Shown: piece by piece, positions 8,601 to 16,041 of the stretch | How positions within the stretch are numbered: position 1 is the stretch's first letter | Layout of the letters: every line of letters starts with the position of its first letter | Assembly: GCF_014201355.1 (NCBI RefSeq) | Contig: NZ_JACHEG010000007.1 | Coordinates: 62,001-126,000 of the forward strand | Length of the DNA: 64,000 nucleotides | DNA from: Aliirhizobium wenxiniae | GTDB lineage: Bacteria; Pseudomonadota; Alphaproteobacteria; Rhizobiales; Rhizobiaceae | Reading direction: 5' to 3' | Translations under genes and position numbers: made by a program | The notes under the pieces: generated by a model | Database searches by the model: none | What the model saw: only the letters and a program-made list of their open reading frames with translations | Told to the model about the DNA's origin: nothing

Positions 8601-8649
8601 GGGAACTCGCCTTTGTGCACAAGCGTTGTGGGCAAAGGAAGGAGTTCCC
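8601..8649 (+). promoter_or_regulatory. Long RNA hairpin that buries the ribosome-binding site of the next gene
   Basis: The 49 bases before ATG 8650 fold into one hairpin: GGGAACTC (8601-8608) with GAGTTCCC (8642-8649), CCTTTG (8610-8615) with CAAAGG (8633-8638), and CACAA (8618-8622) with TTGTG (8626-8630), closed by loop GCG. That makes 19 Watson-Crick pairs with one AAG bulge and a small internal loop. The Shine-Dalgarno AAGGAAGGAG (8635-8644) lies wholly in the 3' arm. This implies cis control of translation, for instance by temperature, a protein or an sRNA. No T-run follows, so it is a poor terminator for selD. Confidence 0.7.
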
Positions 8650-9042
8650 ATGATGCCCGTTTTCCGCGCCACACTTCTGGCCTCTCTCGCCGCCTCCGCC
8701 TTGGCGATGGCAAGTGTTCCGGCGATAGCCCAAACACCTAATAGCGGCTCTCCGCCTTCGGCCCAAAGCCTTGAAGGCAAGGGCAACTGCAATTCAGCCA
8801 ATAAGGCAGAAGCAGCAACTGCGCCAGATCGCCGGAGTGCTGATGGGACCGCGCCCGGAAATATAGGTTCGACCGGCTGGACCGGCGGTACAGGCGGCGC
8901 CCATATGGGAACTAATCCCCAAGGCGCGCTGCCGGAATCCAGAACATGGCAGCCACCAACTGCGCGCGGTCTTGATCTCGCCATGGCAGTACCCAGCGAG
9001 CAGCCCGCAGGTGGTGGGGCAGAGGTCAGACAGGGGTGCTGA
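8650..9042 (+). CDS. Small exported Gly/Thr-rich hypothetical protein
   Basis: A 130-residue protein with a clear Sec signal peptide (MMPVFRATLLASLAASALAM, ASVPAIA, cleavage near AQT, residues ~1-28). The mature part is low-complexity and hydrophilic, rich in Gly, Ser, Thr, Pro and Ala, with a GSTGWTGGTGGAHMGTNP core near residues 76-95. That core looks like other small rhizobial exported proteins, but no function is known to me. The start is set by GGAAGGAG five bases upstream; an in-frame GTG at 8626 would put the signal peptide behind extra charged residues. The Shine-Dalgarno is inside a strong hairpin. The protein ends in Gly-Cys just before UGA. Confidence 0.7.
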   Translation: MMPVFRATLLASLAASALAMASVPAIAQTPNSGSPPSAQSLEGKGNCNSANKAEAATAPDRRSADGTAPGNIGSTGWTGGTGGAHMGTNPQGALPESRTWQPPTARGLDLAMAVPSEQPAGGGAEVRQGC

Positions 9043-9072
9043 TTTCCGACTGAACCGCTCAAAAAAGCTTGA

Positions 9073-9139
9073 AAATTGCGATTCCTGTTTCGCCGACTGC
9101 GGCAAAGGAGTAAGTCCAGGCGACATTATATCGCAATTT
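9073..9139. repeat. 10-bp inverted repeat in the leader of the transglutaminase-like gene
   Basis: AAATTGCGAT (9073-9082) and ATCGCAATTT (9130-9139) are perfect reverse complements separated by 47 bases, in the 169-base gap before the start at 9212. It could be a leader RNA stem or a pair of half-sites for a regulator. Nothing else recognisable was seen in this gap. Confidence 0.4.
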
Positions 9140-9211
9140 GAGCCGCGCATTGTACGCCTTGAAACAAGTTTGGTTCAGCGTGATGCGCAGTCGACAGGAG
9201 TTGGACCCATT

Positions 9212-10279
9212 ATGTTGAACCGTCGCCGTTTTCTCAGCCATGCCGCAACTGCCTCTGTTGCCGCTGCATTCGCTTCCCGCGGCGCCAGCCCGGTTTTTGC
9301 TGCCGACAAAGTGGCTGATACCGGCGCATGGCGCACATTCGAGGTAACCACCAAGGTGGACCTCACCGACACGACAGGCTCGGCAAAGCTGTGGCTGCCT
9401 GTTGCCCAGTCGGCCGGCGAATACCAGAAGGCATCTGCGCCGCACTGGATGTCCGATTCGAAGCAGATCGCAATCAAGAAGGATTCCACATCCGGCGCTG
9501 ATATTCTTTCTGTCGAGTGGCAGGCTGACGGAAAGCGAAGCATCGAATTCACCCAGACGGTCCAGACACGCAATCGCACCGCCGACGGCGTTTCGGTATC
9601 ACGGGCCGAACTTGATGCCGCTCTCGTCGCCACGCCGAGCGCGCCGATCGACGGCATCGTCAAGGATACGGCGATGAAGATCGTCGGCGCCCGTGAGAAA
9701 GACGAGGACAAGGCCCGCGCCATCTATGACTGGGTCGTCGAAAACACCTTCCGCGATGCCAATGTCGCCGGCTGCGGCGTCGGTAATGTGAAGGACATGC
9801 TGGAAAGCGGTTATTTCGGCGGGAAATGCGCCGATATCAATAGCCTGTACACGGCGCTTGCCCGGGCCGCCAGCCTTCCTGCCCGTGACGTCTTTGGTGT
9901 TCGCGTGGCGACATCGGAACAATTCAAGGCGCTCGGCCGCGCCGGCGACATTACCGGTGCACAGCACTGTCGCGCCGAAGTCTATCTTGAAGGCCAGGGC
10001 TGGGTTCCTGTCGACCCGGCCGATGTCCGCAAGGTCGTGCTTGAAGAAAAGCTGCCGCTCGACAACGATGCCGTCCAGGCTTTCCGCCAGAAGGCTTTCG
10101 GCAACTGGGAAATGAACTGGATTGGTTACAACACAGCCCGTGACATCACCCTGCCGGGCAACGAAATCCGCCAGAATTTCTTCATGTATCCCGCAGCCTT
10201 CACATCGCGCGGTGAAGTGGATTGTCTAAGCCCGAAGACATTCGCCTATTCGATTTCCTCCAAGGAAATCACGGTCTGA
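9212..10279 (+). CDS. Tat-exported transglutaminase-like (cysteine peptidase fold) protein
   Basis: A 355-residue protein with an N-terminal twin-arginine signal (NRRRFLSHAATASVAAAFAS, processing near residue 31 after VFA). The C-terminal half has the transglutaminase-like core: helix KARAIYDWVVENTF (~167-180), catalytic Cys206 in YFGGKCADINSLY, His252 in GAQHCRAEVY, and Asp268 in VPVDPADVRK. The N-terminal half is a beta-rich domain usual for this family. Such proteins are periplasmic hydrolases or amide-bond-processing enzymes; the substrate is unknown. ATG 9212 has ACAGGAG upstream and gives the Tat motif at once. It lies between the small exported protein and the Sec operon; a functional link to selenium is only positional. 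Confidence 0.85.
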   Translation: MLNRRRFLSHAATASVAAAFASRGASPVFAADKVADTGAWRTFEVTTKVDLTDTTGSAKLWLPVAQSAGEYQKASAPHWMSDSKQIAIKKDSTSGADILSVEWQADGKRSIEFTQTVQTRNRTADGVSVSRAELDAALVATPSAPIDGIVKDTAMKIVGAREKDEDKARAIYDWVVENTFRDANVAGCGVGNVKDMLESGYFGGKCADINSLYTALARAASLPARDVFGVRVATSEQFKALGRAGDITGAQHCRAEVYLEGQGWVPVDPADVRKVVLEEKLPLDNDAVQAFRQKAFGNWEMNWIGYNTARDITLPGNEIRQNFFMYPAAFTSRGEVDCLSPKTFAYSISSKEITV

Positions 10280-10300
10280 TACCCGTCTCCTGATCGAATA

Positions 10301-10325
10301 AAGCCGCCTTTCGGGCGGCTTTTTA
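10301..10325 (+). terminator. Rho-independent terminator after the transglutaminase-like gene
   Basis: AAGCCGCC - TTTCG - GGCGGCTT followed by a T-rich tail, 21 bases after the stop at 10279. Confidence 0.9.
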
Positions 10326-10345
10326 TTTGAGGAAGTATGCTGCGA

Positions 10346-10729
10346 TCAGTGCGGTTTGATTTCCTCAATCATCAGCCGAAGCCCATCCTTATTGAAAAAC
10401 TCGCCATCGCGGATCAGCGAGCGGTCCTCTTCCAGCTTACGCACCAGTGAAGCCAAACGCACCTTGGCCTCCCGATCTTCGACAAGCCCCTCACGGCCGG
10501 CACGGTAGAACACGGCGCCCGACCAGTTGACACCAGCGCCCTTAAAAAGGTTCGTCATATCGGGCCAGCGCAACTCGTCGCCCACCACATGCAGATAAGC
10601 GGAGCGCAGCAGTTCCACTTTGATTTCCGTGATCGAGACCAGAATGAAGAGCATGGTGAAAGAGCCGGTCTCGGCATAGGTGTCGATCACCCAGTCGTCG
10701 AAATCGCTATCGGCGGGAGCACTACTCAT
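10346..10729 (-). CDS. Conserved-looking hypothetical protein at the end of the Sec operon
   Basis: A 127-residue soluble protein I do not recognise. It starts MSSAPADSDFDDWVIDTYAE and holds a stretch FTMLFILVSITEIKVELLRS (~25-44) that is hydrophobic but flanked by acidic residues, so it is more likely a buried helix than a membrane span. A basic C-terminal half ends LMIEEIKPH. ATG 10729 has AGGAGAAAG upstream; the in-frame extension to 10849 would run through the tRNA-Sec gene and is rejected. Its start overlaps the end of the selB frame by eight bases, so it is probably co-transcribed with selA-selB-selC. A role in selenium or formate metabolism is only a neighbourhood inference. Confidence 0.7.
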   Translation of the reverse strand: MSSAPADSDFDDWVIDTYAETGSFTMLFILVSITEIKVELLRSAYLHVVGDELRWPDMTNLFKGAGVNWSGAVFYRAGREGLVEDREAKVRLASLVRKLEEDRSLIRDGEFFNKDGLRLMIEEIKPH

Positions 10730-12779
10730 GACTTTCTCCTGATGGCGGAAGAGAATGGGAGTCGAACCCACCCAAGACAGCGTCGCTGCCCCACCCGGAT
10801 TTGAAGTCCGGACGCCCCACCGGGGACGATTCTCTTCCATTTTCGGCATCAGGACCGGACAAGCCGAACAGGTCGAGCCGATGCGGGTTGATACGGCGAA
10901 GATCCCCTCGCCGCAAGGTCACACCATGGCGATCGAAAAACTCGAGGATTTCGATCGCGACCTTTCTACCGTTGTTGACACGGTCCCGGAAGGATCCGGC
11001 AACGAATTCCCCATGTTCCGCCACGGTTGCCAGCTCGCGCACGAACCGCACCATCTCCGCCGTGGTTTCGCGGGTGAAGAAGTGGTCGTGGCGGATCTGG
11101 TCAACACGACCAAGCCGGGCACAAAGTTTCAGTACACGCCGGATCTCGCGCTCTTCGGCACTGATCAGTTCGACAAGATCGCGCACGCGCGGCGGGCGGA
11201 AACGGTTTTCACCGGTGAGATGCGGCAGAATTTCGGAATAAAGTGCTTCCTCTTCCTCCCCCAACTGCGCCACATGGGTGGGCAAGCGTAGAAACGCGCC
11301 TTCAAGCACGATATTGCCGACCGCGGCTTCGGCGCGCATGACGGCGAGAAAAGCAGGTGCCGGAAGACGCGGCGTCATAGCCATGCGCAGCCGCTCGCGC
11401 CCTTGGCCCTGCAACTCCGGGTTTTCCGCGTGGAAGGTCGTCAACAGTTCGATCAGTTGGGTGGAGAAGGCCGCGCGATGGGCGGCCGACATGGCGTAAC
11501 CGACACCTCCAGCTTCGACCAACACGATACCGGCTGCGTCCGTCACGGCCGTCAATTGCGGTAGTGACATCGCACGGTCGCGGGCAAATGCGTCGAGATC
11601 GACCAAATAGGGCGCGGTATCCAGCAATGCGGCAAGCTGTTCGGCTGCAGTGGGCCTGCTCGCGGCCGTTAACTGTTCTAGCCGCTCAGGCGTGCGCCGT
11701 TTTCTGGCGGGCGGCCTCAGGTCGATGAGGTATCCACCGCCAATGGTGCGTTGAGCCGAGACATCGCGCAGGATGAAACGATCACCAACCGCTGCTGCGA
11801 TCGCACGATCGAGCACAAGCTGCACGCGACCGGTCGTGCCCGGCGCCACCGGTCCTTCGAGCGGCACTATGCGCACTCCGGTTTCAACGCTTTCATGATG
11901 AAAACGCGCCGAAAACCACTGGCCGATCGCCTTGGGCTCGTTCGCCAACACCGAGAGCTCGGCATCTATCCGGTCAGTCGGAGCGTGCAGGAGAGGATCG
12001 ACCACCATGTCGCCGCGATGGATTGCATCCTTGGCGATCGCCTCTCCGGCGAGATTGAGCGCGCAGCGTTGCCCGGCAAACCCGCGCTCGACTTTCTGGT
12101 TTTGCGCGTGGATGGAGCGGATACGGGCCGACAGGCCCGAAGGCGACACGGTCACCGCATCGCCAATAGCAACAGAACCGGAAAGAACCGTGCCGGTGAC
12201 GACGGTGCCGGCACCCGAAAGCGTGAAAGAACGGTCGACGGCAAGACGGAAGCGGCCCTCGATCGCAGTCTCAACAGTTGCCCGCTCCGCCTCGGCAAGG
12301 ATCGACTTCAGCTCCTCGATGCCCTGACCTGTCAGCGCAGAGACCGGCAGAATATCGATACCGCTCAAGCGCGTAGGGGCAAGCAGGTCCTGGATCTCAT
12401 TGGAAACCGTGGCGGTCCGCTCCTCATCCGCCAGATCAGCCTTGGTCAGCGCTACGACACCACGGTCGATGCCGAGCAGGTCCAGAATGGCGAGATGTTC
12501 TCGGGTCTGCGGCATGACCCCGTCATCGGCCGCCACCACCAACAGCGCGTAGTCAATTCCACCTGCACCCGCCAGCATGGTGTGGATGAAGCGCTCATGG
12601 CCGGGCACGTCGATAAAACCGGTGACGGCATCGCCTGAAAACCTGGCATAGGCAAAACCGAGATCAATGGTGATGCCGCGCGCCTTTTCTTCCTTCAGTC
12701 GGTCGGCATCGGTACCGGTCAGCGCTTTAACAAGCGCCGTCTTGCCATGATCGATATGGCCTGCGGTTCCGATGATCAT
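10722..12779 (-). CDS. selB: Selenocysteine-specific elongation factor SelB (reading frame runs through tRNA-Sec)
   Basis: A 685-codon frame for the GTPase that carries Sec-tRNA to UGA codons marked by a SECIS. G1 is GHIDHGKT (residues 7-14), G3 DVPGHERFI, and G4 TKAD. Domains II-III follow, and the C-terminal winged helices that bind SECIS RNA end near RINPHRLDLFG (~630-640). That matches family lengths of about 610-650. The frame then continues in register through the whole tRNA-Sec gene (codons 648-679) to a TAG at 10722-10724, giving a tail GRESSPVGRPDFKSGW... that is simply translated tRNA. ATGA overlap with the Sel1-repeat gene upstream. Whether the tail is ever made, or the message is cut by tRNA processing, is open. 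Confidence 0.95.
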   Translation of the reverse strand: MIIGTAGHIDHGKTALVKALTGTDADRLKEEKARGITIDLGFAYARFSGDAVTGFIDVPGHERFIHTMLAGAGGIDYALLVVAADDGVMPQTREHLAILDLLGIDRGVVALTKADLADEERTATVSNEIQDLLAPTRLSGIDILPVSALTGQGIEELKSILAEAERATVETAIEGRFRLAVDRSFTLSGAGTVVTGTVLSGSVAIGDAVTVSPSGLSARIRSIHAQNQKVERGFAGQRCALNLAGEAIAKDAIHRGDMVVDPLLHAPTDRIDAELSVLANEPKAIGQWFSARFHHESVETGVRIVPLEGPVAPGTTGRVQLVLDRAIAAAVGDRFILRDVSAQRTIGGGYLIDLRPPARKRRTPERLEQLTAASRPTAAEQLAALLDTAPYLVDLDAFARDRAMSLPQLTAVTDAAGIVLVEAGGVGYAMSAAHRAAFSTQLIELLTTFHAENPELQGQGRERLRMAMTPRLPAPAFLAVMRAEAAVGNIVLEGAFLRLPTHVAQLGEEEEALYSEILPHLTGENRFRPPRVRDLVELISAEEREIRRVLKLCARLGRVDQIRHDHFFTRETTAEMVRFVRELATVAEHGEFVAGSFRDRVNNGRKVAIEILEFFDRHGVTLRRGDLRRINPHRLDLFGLSGPDAENGRESSPVGRPDFKSGWGSDAVLGGFDSHSLPPSGESHE
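10743..10838 (-). tRNA. selC: tRNA-Sec (anticodon UCA), nested in the selB frame
   Basis: 96 bases including encoded CCA. The extended 8-bp acceptor pairs GGAAGAGA (10831-10838) with TCTCTTCC (10747-10754), followed by discriminator G and CCA (10743-10745). The anticodon arm CCGGACTTCAAATCCGG carries TCA (complement of 10802-10804). A long variable arm and the T-loop GGTTCGACTCC are present. These are the specific marks of bacterial selenocysteine tRNA. The gene starts exactly at the first base of selB codon 648 and spans 32 codons with no stop in that frame. Confidence 0.97.
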
Positions 12780-13597
12780 GACTTGTCTCCCGCAGCTATC
12801 ATCTCCGAGAGCGGCAGTTTCGCGCGGCGTTCAGCGTCCGTCGTTTCGGCCAAAGTGAGGTTTTCGCGAGCCGCATTCAGAAATGGCTGGGCCAGAGCGC
12901 TGCCGCCAGCCAGGGCACGAAGCAGCCATGCGAGTGCAGCAACGCGGTCGGCCGGCACTCCTGCACCCATATGGTAGGCAGCTCCCAGCATCGCCTGCGC
13001 ATCCGCGTCGTCTCCTGCGGCCCCCTTGCGCCACCAGGAGACGGCCTTGACAGGATCGCGATCGACACCGATGGCGTTGTGATAGAGCATGCCGAGCCGG
13101 GTCATCGAAGTGGCAACACCCGCTTCGGCCGCGCGTTCGGCCCAGAGCTTTGCCTCTGCCGGATCAAACCCAATGATTTCGCCCTCAAGCAAAAGCCAGC
13201 TCAGCATATCCTGCGATGGCGCGTCATCCTGTTCGGCCGCAAGCCGATAAAGTACTGCGGCTCTAGCTGGATCGGCATCCAAGCCAGTGGCATCCGAACC
13301 TTGCATGTAAAAAGCCGCGCAGTTACGCTGACCGACGGGATCTCCAGCTTCCGCCGAAAGCGTCAACCATTTCAACGCCAGCGGACGATCTGACGGCACG
13401 CCAAGCCCTTCGGCGAAACAGGCCCCAATATTGTTTTGTGCGCGGGCAACGCCCATACGCGCCAAGGGCTCCCAAAGCGCAAGCGCCGTATCGTAATCTC
13501 CGCTATTGGCCGCAGCCAGAGCATGTTCCATCTTGACAGAAACCGTATCAGCCGCAGTTTCCGTCGCCTTGCCGCGCAGCCGGTCAAGCCAGCGCAT
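12776..13597 (-). CDS. Sel1/TPR-repeat protein embedded between selA and selB
   Basis: A 273-residue protein made of about five Sel1-like (TPR-related) repeats of ~36 residues, for example YDTALALWEPLARMGVARAQ, ALKWLTLSAEAGDPVGQRN, EAKLWAERAAEAGVATSMTR and AVSWWRKGAAGDDADAQAML. No signal peptide or membrane span is seen, so it should be cytoplasmic and act by protein-protein contact. ATG 13597 (MRWLDRLRGK) overlaps the selA stop by 14 bases, and its stop overlaps the selB start (ATGA); an upstream extension inside selA was rejected. Tight translational coupling to selA and selB suggests a scaffold or accessory role in Sec synthesis, but no such role is established to my knowledge. Confidence 0.85.
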   Translation of the reverse strand: MRWLDRLRGKATETAADTVSVKMEHALAAANSGDYDTALALWEPLARMGVARAQNNIGACFAEGLGVPSDRPLALKWLTLSAEAGDPVGQRNCAAFYMQGSDATGLDADPARAAVLYRLAAEQDDAPSQDMLSWLLLEGEIIGFDPAEAKLWAERAAEAGVATSMTRLGMLYHNAIGVDRDPVKAVSWWRKGAAGDDADAQAMLGAAYHMGAGVPADRVAALAWLLRALAGGSALAQPFLNAARENLTLAETTDAERRAKLPLSEMIAAGDKS

Positions 13598-14984
13598 GAC
13601 CGGTCCCCTCGGAAAGGCTCGCGATGAAGGAATTTTCATCGGTAAGGCAACGCAGATCCAGCACCATGGCGCCATCCTGCAACCGCCCAAGGATCGGCCG
13701 CGGCAACGAGCGAAACAGTGACGCCAGTCCTTCCAGCGCACTGCCCGATGCGGCAGTGATCCGCAACCCGGCACTCGGGACAGTATCGACCGGCAACGCC
13801 CCGGAGCCGATCTGGCTCGAGCACGGGCAAATCTCGACACCGTAACCTTGTCGCTGCAGCAGCGATGTGACTTGTGGCAACAAACGCTCCGCCTGCGCCC
13901 GGATTTCCGGCTGCTTGCGCGACAGCATGCGCAGAGTCGGCAGGCGTTCGCCCAGTCGGTCCGGATCACGATAGAGTTTCAGAGTTGCGGCAAGCGCAGC
14001 GATGCGGATCTTGTCGACCCGCAGCGCCCGCTTCAGCGGGTTACGGTTGATTTCGGCGATCAGGTGCTTGCGGCCGACTATGAAGCCCGCCTGCGGCCCG
14101 CCAAGCAGCTTGTCGCCGGAAAACGTCACGAGATCGGCGCCTTCCGCTACAGCCTCGCGCACGGTCGGCTCCTTGGCGAGCCCGTAGCGAGAAAGATCGA
14201 CCAGCGTGCCGGATCCGAGATCGTTCAGCAGCGCAACCCCCAGATCCCTGGCGATCCTCGCAAGCTCGGCACCCTCAACCTCCGCCGTAAACCCTTCGAT
14301 CCGGTAGTTGGAGGTGTGAACCTTGAGGATCAGCGCCGTCTCCGGCCCAACCGCCTTAATGTAGTCTCGCGCGTGCGTGCGGTTGGTCGTGCCGACCTCA
14401 ACTAGCTCAACCCCGGCGCGCTCCATAATGTCGGGCATTCGGAATGCGCCGCCGATCTCGATCAGCTCACCGCGTGAAACGATCGCCTGACGCCCGGCAC
14501 CGATCGCATTGAGCGAAATCAGAACTGCCGCTGCATTGTTGTTGACGATCGTCGCATCCTCGGCGCCGGTCAGTTCACAGAGCAGTTCGCGCAGATGGCT
14601 GTCACGTTCACCACGCCGGCCGGTATCGAGGTCGAATTCGAGCGCTGCTGCATCCCGCATCGCGTCAACTGCCGCGGCGATTGCTTCTTCGGCGAGTAGC
14701 GCCCGTCCGAGATTGGTATGCAGCACTGTGCCTGTGAGGTTGAACAGCGGCCGAAGGTTTGATTTATCCAGATAACCGAGGCGGCTGATCAGCGAGGCGA
14801 GCACACCCGCCTCATCCGGAACATCGGCGCCGGCCTTCACCGCTTCCCGGATATCGACAAGCACGCCCCTCAACTCGTCGGTCACCACGACGCGGCCATG
14901 GCGCTCTAGCAAAGGCGCAATTGAATGCAGGTTCATCATCCGGTCAACTGATGGCAGATGGCGAAGATCGGCTAATCCCGGCAT
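13584..14984 (-). CDS. selA: L-seryl-tRNA(Sec) selenium transferase
   Basis: A 466-residue PLP enzyme that converts Ser-tRNA(Sec) to Sec-tRNA(Sec) with selenophosphate; the E. coli enzyme is 463 residues. The N-terminal region LPSVDRMM is typical. Central NLTGTVLHTNLGRALL (~82-97) and NNNAAAVLISLNA are conserved, and the PLP lysine is Lys292 in FSGDKLLGGPQAG. Four bases separate it from fdhE upstream, and it overlaps the Sel1-repeat gene downstream. It belongs to the long minus-strand formate dehydrogenase/Sec block. Confidence 0.97.
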   Translation of the reverse strand: MPGLADLRHLPSVDRMMNLHSIAPLLERHGRVVVTDELRGVLVDIREAVKAGADVPDEAGVLASLISRLGYLDKSNLRPLFNLTGTVLHTNLGRALLAEEAIAAAVDAMRDAAALEFDLDTGRRGERDSHLRELLCELTGAEDATIVNNNAAAVLISLNAIGAGRQAIVSRGELIEIGGAFRMPDIMERAGVELVEVGTTNRTHARDYIKAVGPETALILKVHTSNYRIEGFTAEVEGAELARIARDLGVALLNDLGSGTLVDLSRYGLAKEPTVREAVAEGADLVTFSGDKLLGGPQAGFIVGRKHLIAEINRNPLKRALRVDKIRIAALAATLKLYRDPDRLGERLPTLRMLSRKQPEIRAQAERLLPQVTSLLQRQGYGVEICPCSSQIGSGALPVDTVPSAGLRITAASGSALEGLASLFRSLPRPILGRLQDGAMVLDLRCLTDENSFIASLSEGTGHALA

Positions 14985-14988
14985 CGGC

Positions 14989-15912
14989 TCAGTATCCGAT
15001 CAGAAAGGGATTAAAACCCGCACGGCGATAGTCGGTTTCCTTCATCAAAAGGTCGAGGCCGAGGCTTGAAACATCATCGGCAATCATTTCCAGCGTCGGG
15101 TTCTTATTCTGGTAGAGGATCTTGCTCCAGCTGTTGCAGCTGTCGCAGGTCTCGGCCTTGATCACGGCGTCCTCGCCGCCATCGATCTCGACCGCGCGAT
15201 AGCCGACACCCTTGGTTGAGCCGCAGACGATGCATTTCACCCGGACTTCGTTCCACATCGTCGAGCAACAGGAGCAGCACGCGTAACGCGCTCCTTCCGC
15301 CCCCTGCACGCCGATCACCATCGAGCCAGCCGGTTTTCCCCCACAGGAAGGACAGACACCGACCGATACCGGCACCAGCGCCTTGCCATCAAGCCCTGCT
15401 GCGAGACGAGCCGCATGAACCTGCGTCGCGGCTGCAACATAGAGATGGTGCGCGAGGCTTTCGACCGGCAGGCTGTCGGCAATGACGTTCTCCGCCATCC
15501 AGCCAACCGTCTCTTCATCGGCGGCGCTCACTGCTTTCAGCGCTTCCGCCGCTGCTGCCGGCATTTCCAGGGCCTTTGCACGGTCGAGGAACAGCCGCAA
15601 GGTTTTGCGGTAATCATCCGACCGGATCATCGCAGAACGATCGATCGGCGGCATGGCGGCTTCGCGGGCACGAGCAATCTGTTCGGCCTCGACCGGCTCC
15701 ACCGGCTCAAGCTCGGAAACGATATCCGCCTGGATACGTGCGATACTTGCGAGGAATTTGAGATAAGGCGCGAGATTGCTGGTCTCGGCCAGAACCTCGA
15801 AGCGTGTCGCCCGTTCCCTGAAAAAACGGGCCGGGTTCGGCATCAGGGAGAAAGGCGCCTTGGAGATGCCCCCGATCATCGAGGGATCAGGCTGTAGGGA
15901 TGATACGGACAT
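14989..15912 (-). CDS. fdhE: Formate dehydrogenase accessory protein FdhE
   Basis: A 307-residue cytoplasmic assembly factor for respiratory formate dehydrogenase. The C-terminal half has the rubredoxin-like metal-binding cysteines of FdhE: CPSCGGKP, CCSCC, CIVCGS and CDSCN (about residues 185-265). ATG 15912 has GAGGT five bases upstream and gives the normal FdhE length; an in-frame start at 15969 would add 19 residues without a better ribosome-binding site. It follows fdoI after 129 bases that contain a strong hairpin, and precedes selA by four bases. Confidence 0.95.
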   Translation of the reverse strand: MSVSSLQPDPSMIGGISKAPFSLMPNPARFFRERATRFEVLAETSNLAPYLKFLASIARIQADIVSELEPVEPVEAEQIARAREAAMPPIDRSAMIRSDDYRKTLRLFLDRAKALEMPAAAAEALKAVSAADEETVGWMAENVIADSLPVESLAHHLYVAAATQVHAARLAAGLDGKALVPVSVGVCPSCGGKPAGSMVIGVQGAEGARYACCSCCSTMWNEVRVKCIVCGSTKGVGYRAVEIDGGEDAVIKAETCDSCNSWSKILYQNKNPTLEMIADDVSSLGLDLLMKETDYRRAGFNPFLIGY

Positions 15913-16005
15913 TCTACCTCGCAGGGCCGACCGGCCACAGCTTCCTGTCGCGCATTGCTTTGATGGCAAAGAGCCTCACAAGCAGATGCGTCATTGAAAC
16001 CTATG

Positions 16006-16037
16006 GGGGCGTCGCACGCACAGGCGCGCAACGCCCC
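16006..16037 (-). terminator. Intercistronic hairpin directly after fdoI
   Basis: On the minus strand GGGGCGT pairs with ACGCCCC and the inner GCGCGC with GCGTGC (one G-U), around a CTGT loop, making a stem of about 14 bp that begins four bases after the fdoI stop. No U-run follows. It may end or stabilise the abundant fdoGHI message and lower expression of fdhE-selA-selB. Confidence 0.6.
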
Positions 16038-16041
16038 GTTT

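Noticed and set aside
9040..9042. UGA after Gly-Cys at the end of the small exported protein as a second selenocysteine codon
   Set aside because: Readthrough would add only nine residues before another UGA, and no convincing stem-loop follows. An ordinary stop is more likely.
10730..10849. N-terminal extension of the 127-aa gene to ATG 10849
   Set aside because: It translates the tRNA-Sec gene in another frame; ATG 10729 has a good ribosome-binding site.
13598..13969. Extension of the Sel1-repeat gene into selA
   Set aside because: The added Arg/Cys-rich sequence is the alternate frame of selA and shows no repeats.
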